Positions 7,170 through 13,977 of a stretch of 29,068 bases of DNA are shown here, piece by piece. The notes beneath the pieces were generated by a model that was given only the letters and a program-made list of their open reading frames with translations, searched no databases and had not been told where the DNA came from. The position numbers were made by a program, and so were the translations under genes. Every line of letters starts with the position of its first letter. The stretch's first letter is position 1. This stretch comes from a virus: IMG/VR virus record IMGVR_UViG_3300045010_000261, positions 1-29,068 of that record, one strand, 5' to 3'.

Positions 7170-8629
7170 GTCTTTAAATTAATTGAAAGTATGTCATAAT
7201 TAAAATTTTCTTCATTGTATATTTTAATTCTTTCAATAAAGTGATTTAATGTATAATTTTTTCTTGAATTCTTAGTACAATCATCAGCAACATCATAAAG
7301 CATTGCTTTTACTTTGTCTTTTCCCTTTCTAAGAACTCGTCCAATACTTTGAAGATTTCTAATTTTGGATTTACTGGGTGAAGCGAAGATAACGTTATGG
7401 AGATTTTTAATATTGATACCAGTAGAAAAAGTTCCATAAGAGGCAACGATAATCGCGTTGTTTTCTCTTTCAGTTATTTCTCTCACCAATTCCCTTTCGT
7501 CTGCACTTACTCCCCCATGGACAAAAAAAACTTTTCTAGTTTCATCCACAATATTATTTAGTATTTGATATAAAATATCCCCATGAGTTGCAACTCTACT
7601 GTATAATATTAGAGTGTTCCCAGTTAAATCTTTTGCTAAATTTGTAATAAATTTATTTCTTTGTTGATGAGATATGAGATATTTTATTTCATCTTCATAG
7701 GTTTCAAAGTTTTGTGGAGTATGTTTTAAAACTAAACAAGTAATATCTAATTTTGAAATATGACCCTTCTCCATCAACTCAGATGTTCTGGTAATCTTGT
7801 ATGCTGGTCCAAACAGTCCCTCTAAGACCCATTTATGCGTCTGTGTGCCGTCTAAGGTGCCAGTGAACCCAAATCTATACTTAGCATGATGTAAGTTAGT
7901 CATAATGGACACCAAAGACTTACTCTTAAACAGGTGAGCCTCATCTCCAATAACTACATTATACTTTTCAAAAAAGGTCCTGGGAAGTTTATAAACAGAT
8001 TGCCATGTTGTAATTGTAACTGGCATGTCTGTATCCTTTTCTCTTCCCGAATAAATTCGGTGACAATATGTTTCTACATCCCAACCATAATCTAGAAAGT
8101 CTTTATACATTTGTTCTACAAGACTTGTCGTCGGAACAACTATCAGGATATTTTGTTTCTTCGCTGTATAGTACCTTACGAGTGAATAAATCATCAGAGA
8201 TTTGCCTGATGCAGTCGGAGATATTAGTAATCTTCTATTATGTTTTAGAGCATCGTATACTCCGTCAATTTGATAATCCCTTGGATCAAATCGACAGATA
8301 GATTTCATGTAGTCTTTAACTCCATCACAAGATATCATCTCGTTAATTTCGAATGGAAGACCGTAATATTTGTTTTCTACAAACTCATAAGAGTAGTCGT
8401 GGTTCTTACAGAAACTTACAAGTTTGTCTAAAAGACCAACATAGATTTGTTTTGTATTTGTGTTATATAAATGTATTTCTCCATTCCAATGCCGATTACG
8501 ATACTGCGGCATGAACTTTGCACTTTCTAGTTCAAAAGTGAAATGATCTCTAAGTTCATAGTCGATGTGAGGTTTTGCTTTTATCTTTAAAAAAACCTCA
8601 TTCGACTTGGAAATGATTAAATCCGACAT
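7166..8629 (-). CDS. uvsW: UvsW, RNA-DNA / recombination helicase
   Basis: 487 aa, similar to T4 UvsW. It is an SF2 helicase that unwinds R-loops and branched recombination intermediates, so that late replication depends on recombination instead of origins. It has an N-terminal UvsW-specific domain (1-110), a Q-like region RFDPRDYQ, Walker A SPTASGKS at 137-144, VVPTTSLVEQM, DEAH at 229-232, GFTGTL, and C-terminal motifs V and VI (YGTFSTGINIKNL and QSIGRVLRKG). T4 uvsW is a late gene, and here an ATAAATA late promoter lies about 22 bases before the ATG, so the timing appears conserved. Confidence 0.95.
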   Translation of the reverse strand: MSDLIISKSNEVFLKIKAKPHIDYELRDHFTFELESAKFMPQYRNRHWNGEIHLYNTNTKQIYVGLLDKLVSFCKNHDYSYEFVENKYYGLPFEINEMISCDGVKDYMKSICRFDPRDYQIDGVYDALKHNRRLLISPTASGKSLMIYSLVRYYTAKKQNILIVVPTTSLVEQMYKDFLDYGWDVETYCHRIYSGREKDTDMPVTITTWQSVYKLPRTFFEKYNVVIGDEAHLFKSKSLVSIMTNLHHAKYRFGFTGTLDGTQTHKWVLEGLFGPAYKITRTSELMEKGHISKLDITCLVLKHTPQNFETYEDEIKYLISHQQRNKFITNLAKDLTGNTLILYSRVATHGDILYQILNNIVDETRKVFFVHGGVSADERELVREITERENNAIIVASYGTFSTGINIKNLHNVIFASPSKSKIRNLQSIGRVLRKGKDKVKAMLYDVADDCTKNSRKNYTLNHFIERIKIYNEENFNYDILSINLKT

Positions 8630-8650
8630 TTACATAATCTATGCTATGAA

Positions 8651-8657
8651 TATTTAT
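8651..8657 (-). promoter_or_regulatory. Late promoter of uvsW (AATAAATA)
   Basis: Minus-strand AATAAATA, matching the T4/cyanophage late consensus, 7 bases behind the uvsY stop and about 22 bases before the uvsW ATG. This leaves room for a start point and a short leader. Confidence 0.75.
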
Positions 8658-8664
8658 TCAACCA

Positions 8665-9102
8665 CTATCCAAGCCCAGCAGTGAATCTCATGAATTCAAT
8701 AGCATTTTTGATTTGATAATTTCGTTGATGAATTTGTTTGAGAATGTCCTCAATATAATTAATCATCGTATCATAGTAATCTAATTTAAGAGATACTGCC
8801 GATAATTTTTCATCAGCATCAAGATACTTTTGCATCGTATCCTTATCACGAATTTTTTTAAGAAAAGGATTTTTTACATACACATCTGGATCTGCTTTTC
8901 CTGAAAAATATTCATAACGTTCATGACGAATATTTTTTCTTTGTTGTTCTGCTTTTTTCTTTAACAGAATTATATTATTATAAAGTTCATGATATTTTGC
9001 ATGAAGAGCTGGAATTTTTAAAGATTCGTCATGCAAATTATCAGGATCCATGATGGAATCTTTAACCCACATCTCTTGAATATTTTCAAGATCAAAAGTC
9101 AT
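8665..9102 (-). CDS. uvsY: UvsY, recombination mediator
   Basis: 145 aa (T4: 137). It loads UvsX recombinase onto gp32-coated single-stranded DNA. Landmarks shared with T4 UvsY are LENIQEMWVKDSIMD near the start, a KYHELYNNIILLKKKAEQQRK helix, the ERYEYFSGKADPDV segment (T4: RLDYYSGRGDGDE), then LDADEKLSAVSLKLDYYDTMINYIEDIL... IKNAIEFMRFTAG (T4 end: IKHIQDMRAFEAG). The ATG overlaps the preceding stop as ATGA. It is followed by uvsW as in T4. Confidence 0.93.
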   Translation of the reverse strand: MTFDLENIQEMWVKDSIMDPDNLHDESLKIPALHAKYHELYNNIILLKKKAEQQRKNIRHERYEYFSGKADPDVYVKNPFLKKIRDKDTMQKYLDADEKLSAVSLKLDYYDTMINYIEDILKQIHQRNYQIKNAIEFMRFTAGLG

Positions 9103-9668
9103 AATTTTTTATTCTTCATATCATAGATGTCGTATATAGTATACTTGAAAGAAACTTCTGCTGTAAAGTAGGAGTAGTCCTCTACTGTTGCATCCATTTG
9201 CATAGCACTTAATGCGTATGGAAAAATATTTTCAAATTTTACCTGAAACTGTGGCAATTGCTTACTATTCAGTACAACCATTGTTGCATCTGAGTAAAGA
9301 TTTTTTTGATCAGTAAATCCAGTAAATTGTTCTTTTTGTTTTTGAAAATTATAAATTTCACTTAAACTCTCTGGATAATTAATACCTCTTATCCACCTTT
9401 GTATTTCCATATAGTTGAGAAGTTCTTCATCAATAAGAAATCTAACGTTAAGATCTTCAAAGACTGGTTTATCCCCAGGAATTGGGATATTTTTTAAATA
9501 AGTTGGTTGCTCAGCAAATCCACATGATAGTCCTGGTATATTAACTTGATTACCCGTGAATGATATGTATGGAGCTCTGGCAATTGTAAAATTAAATCCA
9601 ACACCAGAAAGATAGTTTCTGTTTTTAAGTTGTTGATTATCTACACTTCTGGCGGGAGTAATTGACAT
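9099..9668 (-). CDS. 3: Tail-tube-like protein, probably the cyanophage gp3 tail completion protein
   Basis: 189 aa (T4 gp3: 176). The pattern GFNFTIARAPYISFTGNQVNIPGL... IPGDKPVFEDLNVRFLIDEELLNYMEIQRWIRGI and the closing VSFKYTIYDIYD resemble the tail-tube fold of the gp19/gp54 group (compare gp19 here: IPASNIAPIDVPFRG... WTVTVIND). In cyanomyoviruses, as I recall, the gene between gp23 and uvsY is annotated gp3 (tail completion and sheath stabilisation). The family assignment to a tube-like tail protein is firmer than the gene number. It has its own CTAAATA promoter and is separated from gp23 by two terminators. Its stop overlaps the uvsY ATG. Confidence 0.65.
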   Translation of the reverse strand: MSITPARSVDNQQLKNRNYLSGVGFNFTIARAPYISFTGNQVNIPGLSCGFAEQPTYLKNIPIPGDKPVFEDLNVRFLIDEELLNYMEIQRWIRGINYPESLSEIYNFQKQKEQFTGFTDQKNLYSDATMVVLNSKQLPQFQVKFENIFPYALSAMQMDATVEDYSYFTAEVSFKYTIYDIYDMKNKKL

Positions 9669-9680
9669 CTTTTTTTGAAC

Positions 9681-9687
9681 TATTTAG
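9681..9687 (-). promoter_or_regulatory. Late promoter variant CTAAATA before the gp3-like gene
   Basis: Minus-strand CTAAATA, 13 bases upstream of the ATG and directly after the T-tract of a terminator, so the previous transcript ends where the next begins. CTAAATA is a variant of the cyanophage late motif. Confidence 0.6.
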
Positions 9688-9718
9688 AAAAAAACCACCC
9701 CCCCTTTTGGAGGTGGTT
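9687..9718 (-). terminator. Second terminator behind gp23
   Basis: On the minus strand, AACCACCTCC pairs with GGGGGTGGTT (one G-U pair) around a small loop, followed by a run of T. It is a strong rho-independent terminator shape immediately before the late promoter of the gp3-like gene. Confidence 0.8.
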
Positions 9719-9739
9719 GAGATATTATCGCTAATGATT

Positions 9740-9850
9740 TCAAAAAGCGTAACGAACTTTCAGTTCACCACCCATATCAAATACTTTGGAAAGGCCGCCG
9801 TACTCGCCAGTCACTTTGGCGTTTACAAAAACGTTCTTAGCAACTTTGTG
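9740..9850 (-). pseudogene. Start-less coding relic between two terminators
   Basis: 36 codons are open on the minus strand between TGA at 9851-9853 and TGA at 9740-9742. They read HKVAKNVFVNAKVTGEYG, then GLSKVFDMGGELKVRYAF. The peptide looks like real protein, with a G/C-richer codon style like gp23, but there is no ATG at the beginning and no ribosome site, and a terminator precedes it. The end GGELKVRYAF has hydrophobic residues at -7, -5, -3 and a terminal F, like the last strand of outer-membrane beta-barrels. It is most simply the 3' remnant of a lost gene; the family is unknown. The rest of the 9669-9925 gap holds the two terminators and a promoter. Confidence 0.45.
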
Positions 9851-9876
9851 TCAAGTTTATTAATGTTCGCGAAGGC

Positions 9877-9903
9877 AAAAAAAGAGGGTCCGTGTGGACC
9901 CTC
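9877..9903 (-). terminator. Strong rho-independent terminator of gp23
   Basis: On the minus strand, a perfect 8-bp stem GAGGGTCC/GGACCCTC with loop ACAC, followed by seven T residues, 22 bases after the gp23 stop. It is the cleanest terminator in the window and should insulate the very abundant capsid message. Confidence 0.92.
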
Positions 9904-9925
9904 TGATAAATCTTTGTGATTTAGA

Positions 9926-11335
9926 TCACATGAGATTCTTAACAAATACGCGACGATAGTAGCGGTTTGCGTTGACCAGAAGTCTGCCTGAACCCTGAGT
10001 GGTTCCTTCCGCAAATGGGTTAGCAACAATACCGTAGCGGGTCTTGAAGCCAATCTTTGGTTGGAAGGAGTTCTCACCAACGGCACGAACCATTTGGAGA
10101 GGAACATATGGGCAATAGAACAGACCAGCGTCATAAGGAGAAGTACCCTTATAACCAACAACGTAGTACTGGTTAGCAGCAACGTTTGCTGAATATGGGT
10201 CAATGTAGACGCGATACTTACCGTTCAGAGTACCAGCAAAAGTATTGCCAGTGTCATCAACGTTCAGATTAGCGTTGAGTGCAGGGGTGTAATCGAGAAC
10301 CCCTGCCATGGTGAGTGCAGAAGCAACGTCAGCAGAACAAAGGATGACGTTACCCTTCCCTCTACGAGTTCTTTGTGCAATTGCGTTAGCATCACGCTCG
10401 ATTTGGAAGATCAGACCCTTGAACTTCTCAACTGACCAACGACCGTTGGAGTCGATGTCTAGGTCAAACTGACCAGCGGTAGCGGTGTTTACAGCAGCAC
10501 CTTGCTCAGCAACCTTGTAGATGGTTCTGATGATTTCGCGGTTGATCTCAGCAAGAATCTCGGTTGAGAGAATATTTGCAAGTTCAGCCTCAGCATTCAG
10601 ACCATGAATTGCTTTCAGGTCCTGAGCGAGTTCAAGTGAGTACTCAGCTTTCAGTGCTCTTGACTTAGCGGTAACAGTGACTTTCTCGATTGAGAATGCC
10701 ATCTGGTTGAACGCATCATTACCTGTATTCAGGTTTTCTGCGTCACCCGTTGCCATGCCCTGACCTACATCATATCCTGTGGAAGATGCAGTTGAAACAG
10801 GGTTGAGAACTGATGGGTTGTTACCTGACTGAGCAGTAGTACCCATACCAGCAGCGACGTCGCTGAAACCAGCGGTCTCATCGAATCCTGCATCCTGACC
10901 AGAGAATGCGGAATCTGCCTCATCGAAAAATGCCTCAGTACCAGACTGAGTATTGTAGCGTGAGCGCATTGCGAAGATAAGTCCAGTAGGACCACTCATT
11001 GGTTGAACACCAGCCAGATCATAAGCGATCAGGTTTGGCATTGAACGTCTGATGAGTGAAATCAGAACTGGGTCAAAACCTGCAACTGGACCAGTTGCGG
11101 TTGCACTGCCACCAAAACCGCCAGAAGCGCCAGCGGCGTTAGCGGCGTTGGTAGGAACAGCTTCTGCTAAGTATCCAGAACCTGTTTCGAAAACATGTTG
11201 CTCTTTTAAAAATTTTTCTTGGTTTTCCAGCAGGACAGCGGTGACTGCTCTTCTATGCGAATCTTTGATTTGGTCAAGACCTTGATAGTCTAGAAGAGGT
11301 GCCCACTTTTCCTGCAACTGTTCGGAATGGAACAT
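9926..11335 (-). CDS. 23: gp23, major capsid protein
   Basis: 469 aa, shorter than T4 gp23 (521) as usual in cyanophages. It forms the hexamers of the head. The N-terminus (LQEKWAPLLDYQGLDQIKDSHRRAVTAVLLENQE) is the gp23 delta region. YLAE at 55-58 fits the (L/I)-x-E cleavage rule of the gp21 protease, so cleavage after E58 is predicted. The conserved PLVFAMRSRY-type segment (GPTGLIFAMRSRYN) and the C-terminal RYGIVANPF... NRYYRRVFVKNLM are clear. A good ribosome site (AGGAG) precedes the ATG. No canonical ATAAATA lies in the short gap from gp22; the nearest sequence is CTAAACA at 11352-11358. Codons are more G/C-rich than in the flanking genes, as expected for high expression. Confidence 0.96.
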   Translation of the reverse strand: MFHSEQLQEKWAPLLDYQGLDQIKDSHRRAVTAVLLENQEKFLKEQHVFETGSGYLAEAVPTNAANAAGASGGFGGSATATGPVAGFDPVLISLIRRSMPNLIAYDLAGVQPMSGPTGLIFAMRSRYNTQSGTEAFFDEADSAFSGQDAGFDETAGFSDVAAGMGTTAQSGNNPSVLNPVSTASSTGYDVGQGMATGDAENLNTGNDAFNQMAFSIEKVTVTAKSRALKAEYSLELAQDLKAIHGLNAEAELANILSTEILAEINREIIRTIYKVAEQGAAVNTATAGQFDLDIDSNGRWSVEKFKGLIFQIERDANAIAQRTRRGKGNVILCSADVASALTMAGVLDYTPALNANLNVDDTGNTFAGTLNGKYRVYIDPYSANVAANQYYVVGYKGTSPYDAGLFYCPYVPLQMVRAVGENSFQPKIGFKTRYGIVANPFAEGTTQGSGRLLVNANRYYRRVFVKNLM

Positions 11336-11374
11336 TTGCGTGTCTCCTAAATGTTTAGTTTGTTAATGTTAAAT

Positions 11375-12505
11375 TCAGACTTTTTTAGCAACTGTTGAAA
11401 GCACTTTCAGGTATGAATTCATATCAGTAGAGTAAATAATCTCTGCTGGTACTGACTCAACACCCTCAGACAATGTTTCAGTCTTTGCTGTTGCCGAAGG
11501 CACTGTTCTGGTTGGGAAATATGACTCCCTCAGTGTCTTCATTTTCTCACGATATGCAGTTTCACTTTCAAACTCTACACTTTCAGCAAGTGAGGCGAGC
11601 TTCTCTTTCTGAGTGTCTGCGAGACCCTCAGAAATTGCTTCAAAGATTCCATCAGCAACCGCCTCTGCGAGACGCTTGTTGAGTGAGATGTTCTTTTGGA
11701 TTTGCTCGTTGAGTTTTGTTTCCATCTCATCAAGTTTGTCTACCATATTATGAAGTACATCATATTTTTCCTCAGGGATTGTTACATAATGTTCTTCAAA
11801 AAGACCCTTCATTCCAGCAAGGAATGATTCGGTCATCTCAGATTTAATGCCATTTTCAATGGCAAGTTGATTCTCAGATACCCATTCATCGGAAACGTAT
11901 TCCAGATAGGAATCAACACGTTCGATGAGGGTATCTTTCATCGCTTCAACTTCTTCGATAAGTTGTCTCTCATATCTTGCTTCAAGAGCTTCTCTGATTT
12001 CAACAACTTTTGATCTCAGAGCAGCTTCGAAAATTGTTTTTGCTTTCTCTCTGAACTCCTCGGAGAGTTCTTCACCACCAAGAAGAGCGTTAACATCTTC
12101 CTCGACATTAACTTCATCGCTGATCTCGATTTCTTCTTCGACCAGATCTTCATCTACTTCTTCTTCAACAACTTCATCAACAATTTCTGGCGATTCTTCA
12201 ATAACCTCTTCCTCATCTACCTCAGATTCTTCTTTGTTCATCTTTGGCATTGGGTCAGCAGGTTTTGCGCCCTTGTTTACGATGTCTTTGACGGTTTTGA
12301 GTGAAGGTTCTCTCAATTTTGCAGAATCATCATCTGGCTTATAATTCTCAGGTGTTGGACCGCCGAGATCTTCGATGCTACCTAACTGAGAACCATCATT
12401 TTGCAGTTTTGGCATGGAATCACCAGCTTTCGCGCCAGCATTTACTGATGTTTTTGATTGCTTGCCCACTGCTGTCTCCATCTCTTGTAAGTTACCACCA
12501 GACAT
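11375..12505 (-). CDS. 22: gp22, prohead core scaffold protein
   Basis: 376 aa. It is the main scaffold around which gp23 assembles, later digested by gp21. The N-terminal third is flexible and carries a duplicated motif (GAKAGDSMPKLQ near residue 24 and GAKPADPMPKMN near residue 79). An extremely acidic block follows (about 95-150, runs of E and D), then a long alpha-helical part (EEFREKAKTIFEAALRSKVVEIREALEARYERQLIEEV...) and a C-terminal ESYFPT... LKVLSTVAKKV region typical of phage gp22. It lies between protease and capsid as in T4. Tandem ATAAATA sites precede it. Confidence 0.93.
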   Translation of the reverse strand: MSGGNLQEMETAVGKQSKTSVNAGAKAGDSMPKLQNDGSQLGSIEDLGGPTPENYKPDDDSAKLREPSLKTVKDIVNKGAKPADPMPKMNKEESEVDEEEVIEESPEIVDEVVEEEVDEDLVEEEIEISDEVNVEEDVNALLGGEELSEEFREKAKTIFEAALRSKVVEIREALEARYERQLIEEVEAMKDTLIERVDSYLEYVSDEWVSENQLAIENGIKSEMTESFLAGMKGLFEEHYVTIPEEKYDVLHNMVDKLDEMETKLNEQIQKNISLNKRLAEAVADGIFEAISEGLADTQKEKLASLAESVEFESETAYREKMKTLRESYFPTRTVPSATAKTETLSEGVESVPAEIIYSTDMNSYLKVLSTVAKKV

Positions 12506-12537
12506 TTGAAACTCTCCGATTTACCTGTTTATAACTA

Positions 12538-12548
12538 TATTTATTTAT
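12538..12548 (-). promoter_or_regulatory. Tandem late promoter of gene 22
   Basis: Two overlapping ATAAATA boxes on the minus strand (12542-12548 and 12538-12544), between the gp21 stop and the gp22 ATG, with a leader of about 25 bases. A further AATAAATA inside the end of gp21 (12623-12629) may be chance. Confidence 0.75.
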
Positions 12549-12551
12549 AAA

Positions 12552-13202
12552 TTAAAGATTTGCGAGAAAATCGTTGAAAAGATCCAACTTTTTCTCATCT
12601 AATTGTTTTTGTGCAACCAAGGTATTTATTGTGTTTTTCATTGATACCATTCTCTTTTCGCGGAGAATGCCACCATCCCAAACCCATTCTTTACCTTCCA
12701 TAATGCCTTCAATAAAAGCATCTGGGGCAGATGGATCTGCAACAATATCTGCTGCTGTTGCTAACATAAAGTCATCAGAAACAATATTAACTCCCTCTCT
12801 ATTGACAGAAAGAGAACCAATTCCTCGGGAAGAAACACCAAGTTTTACTCCTTCCGAAAGAAGTGACTCTGCAATTTTTCCCATTGGAGTTAATAAAATT
12901 TTTGCCTTACCAATATAATTACTTCCACTTTCTCTAAGGGAAACAATTTTATGAGAAACTCTATCTAGATTAACAGTTGGTCCATCTGGATGACCAAGTT
13001 CACCAAGAGCTCTTCCTTTTTCGATATAAGTTTCGTTGTATCTACCAACTTCACGGCGGAGCGTTTCCATTGGATACATACGTCCATTACGGTTTTTAAT
13101 ATCACCCTGAAGGAATACACCTTCTATGTAAAGTGATTTTTTACCGTTACGGGATTCTACGATAACTTCTACGTTTTCGATTTCTTCTCTGATGAGTTTC
13201 AT
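12552..13202 (-). CDS. 21: gp21, prohead core protein and maturation protease
   Basis: 216 aa (T4: 212). It is a serine protease of the herpesvirus-assemblin type, which cuts gp23, gp22, gp67 and itself after (L/I)-x-E during head maturation. GELGHPDGP places the catalytic histidine at residue 71, and KLGVSSRGIGSL places the serine at 124/125, with spacing as in T4 (85 and 140). The N-terminus contains the conserved KNRNGRMYP. The ATG starts 1 base after the preceding 183-aa gene, so it is probably co-transcribed with it. Confidence 0.95.
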   Translation of the reverse strand: MKLIREEIENVEVIVESRNGKKSLYIEGVFLQGDIKNRNGRMYPMETLRREVGRYNETYIEKGRALGELGHPDGPTVNLDRVSHKIVSLRESGSNYIGKAKILLTPMGKIAESLLSEGVKLGVSSRGIGSLSVNREGVNIVSDDFMLATAADIVADPSAPDAFIEGIMEGKEWVWDGGILREKRMVSMKNTINTLVAQKQLDEKKLDLFNDFLANL

Positions 13203-13203
13203 T

Positions 13204-13755
13204 TTAGGCTTGTCCTGAAATTTGAACTTGGTGAATGTAAAGAACTCCTGTTCCAGAAGCAGTTCTTGCTGCTACTTTAATGGACTTTCTTGCAACGCAA
13301 TCTTTATCAGTAAACGCCGCAGTAACAGCACTTGAATCGTGATCAACAGTAATTCTTGTTGAATAAAACCCACCAACATTAGAAGTAGTATTCACCGAAA
13401 TTACACCTTTATGTGTAAAATTAAAATCACTCTGAGTTCCACCAGTTAAAGATAAGTAATCTCCAACATCAAATGGTGATCCAGTTCCCTCAGGAAAATG
13501 TAAAATAGTTGTTGCACCAGTAGTAATACCAACAACTCTTTGAGAAGCTGGTGACAGTGCCAGAGTTTCAGAAGATCCTGCTGGAATAAAAAAGTCAATA
13601 ACATCTGCTGTTGGTTCAGTTCCAATTGCAACGTTTGCACCAGAAGTTACAGCAGTTAATCTGAGAGTATCAGATTGAACGGAAATTGCGGTAGACTTTG
13701 CGCTTGTTACTGTTATTGCAAATGATGTGCCAATACCTACTGGTTTAAGTGTCAT
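13204..13755 (-). CDS. Putative virion structural protein in the head gene cluster
   Basis: 183 aa, rich in T, S, G, V and A with strong beta-strand alternation and few charges (MTLKPVGIGTSFAITVTSAKSTAISVQ..., ending TGVLYIHQVQISGQA). No catalytic motif, signal peptide or membrane span was seen. It takes the place of T4 gene 68 between gp67 and gp21, but its composition is that of a beta-rich virion surface or decoration protein, not an alpha-helical core protein. It has its own late promoter, which overlaps the gp67 stop. Confidence 0.75.
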   Translation of the reverse strand: MTLKPVGIGTSFAITVTSAKSTAISVQSDTLRLTAVTSGANVAIGTEPTADVIDFFIPAGSSETLALSPASQRVVGITTGATTILHFPEGTGSPFDVGDYLSLTGGTQSDFNFTHKGVISVNTTSNVGGFYSTRITVDHDSSAVTAAFTDKDCVARKSIKVAARTASGTGVLYIHQVQISGQA

Positions 13756-13778
13756 TATTCTTTGTACTCAACTATATC

Positions 13779-13785
13779 TATTTAT
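13779..13785 (-). promoter_or_regulatory. Late promoter of the 183-aa gene (GATAAATA), contains the gp67 stop
   Basis: Minus-strand GGATAAATAG lies 24 bases before the ATG. The TAA in the middle is the stop codon of the upstream gp67-like ORF. Confidence 0.75.
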
Positions 13786-13946
13786 CCTTCTGTGTCTTCT
13801 GCATCAAACTCAAACATTTTAGTGGCAACCTCTGGTTTGAGTGCTTCGATTTTATCTGCGCTCTTTGCAAATAAAACGTCCTTAATGTAGTCACTAATTT
13901 GTGATGGACTTTCGTCCGCAATAATTAAATTCATTAAATCATCCAT
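13782..13946 (-). CDS. 67: gp67-like prohead core protein
   Basis: 54 aa, found by reading the gap between gp20 and the 183-aa gene: MDDLMNLIIADESPSQ, then ISDYIKDVLFAKSADKIEAL, then KPEVATKMFEFDAEDTEG. It matches the N-terminal half of T4 gp67 in position and pattern (T4: MEGLIEAIKSNDLVAARKLF... IAIARNFLIEGEE). The long acidic tail of T4 gp67 (80 aa) is nearly absent. gp67 is an essential minor core protein that sets head shape and is cut by gp21. A late promoter overlapping the gp20 stop precedes it. Confidence 0.8.
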   Translation of the reverse strand: MDDLMNLIIADESPSQISDYIKDVLFAKSADKIEALKPEVATKMFEFDAEDTEG

Positions 13947-13970
13947 TGTGTTGCTCTAAGTTTTCGTTTT

Positions 13971-13977
13971 TATTTAT
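13971..13977 (-). promoter_or_regulatory. Late promoter of gene 67 (ATATAAATA), contains the gp20 stop
   Basis: Minus-strand TATAAATA, an exact T4 late consensus, 25 bases before the gp67 ATG. The gp20 stop codon TAA lies inside it. Confidence 0.8.

Noticed and set aside
11925-12344. 139-codon plus-strand frame opposite gp22
   Set aside because: Serine-rich shadow of the acidic gp22 coding sequence (runs of GAA/GAT read as TTC/ATC/TCT); no start signals.
12623-12629. AATAAATA inside the end of gp21
   Set aside because: It falls on codons for T-I-N-T, and a better tandem box lies in the actual gap before gp22; chance is a sufficient explanation.
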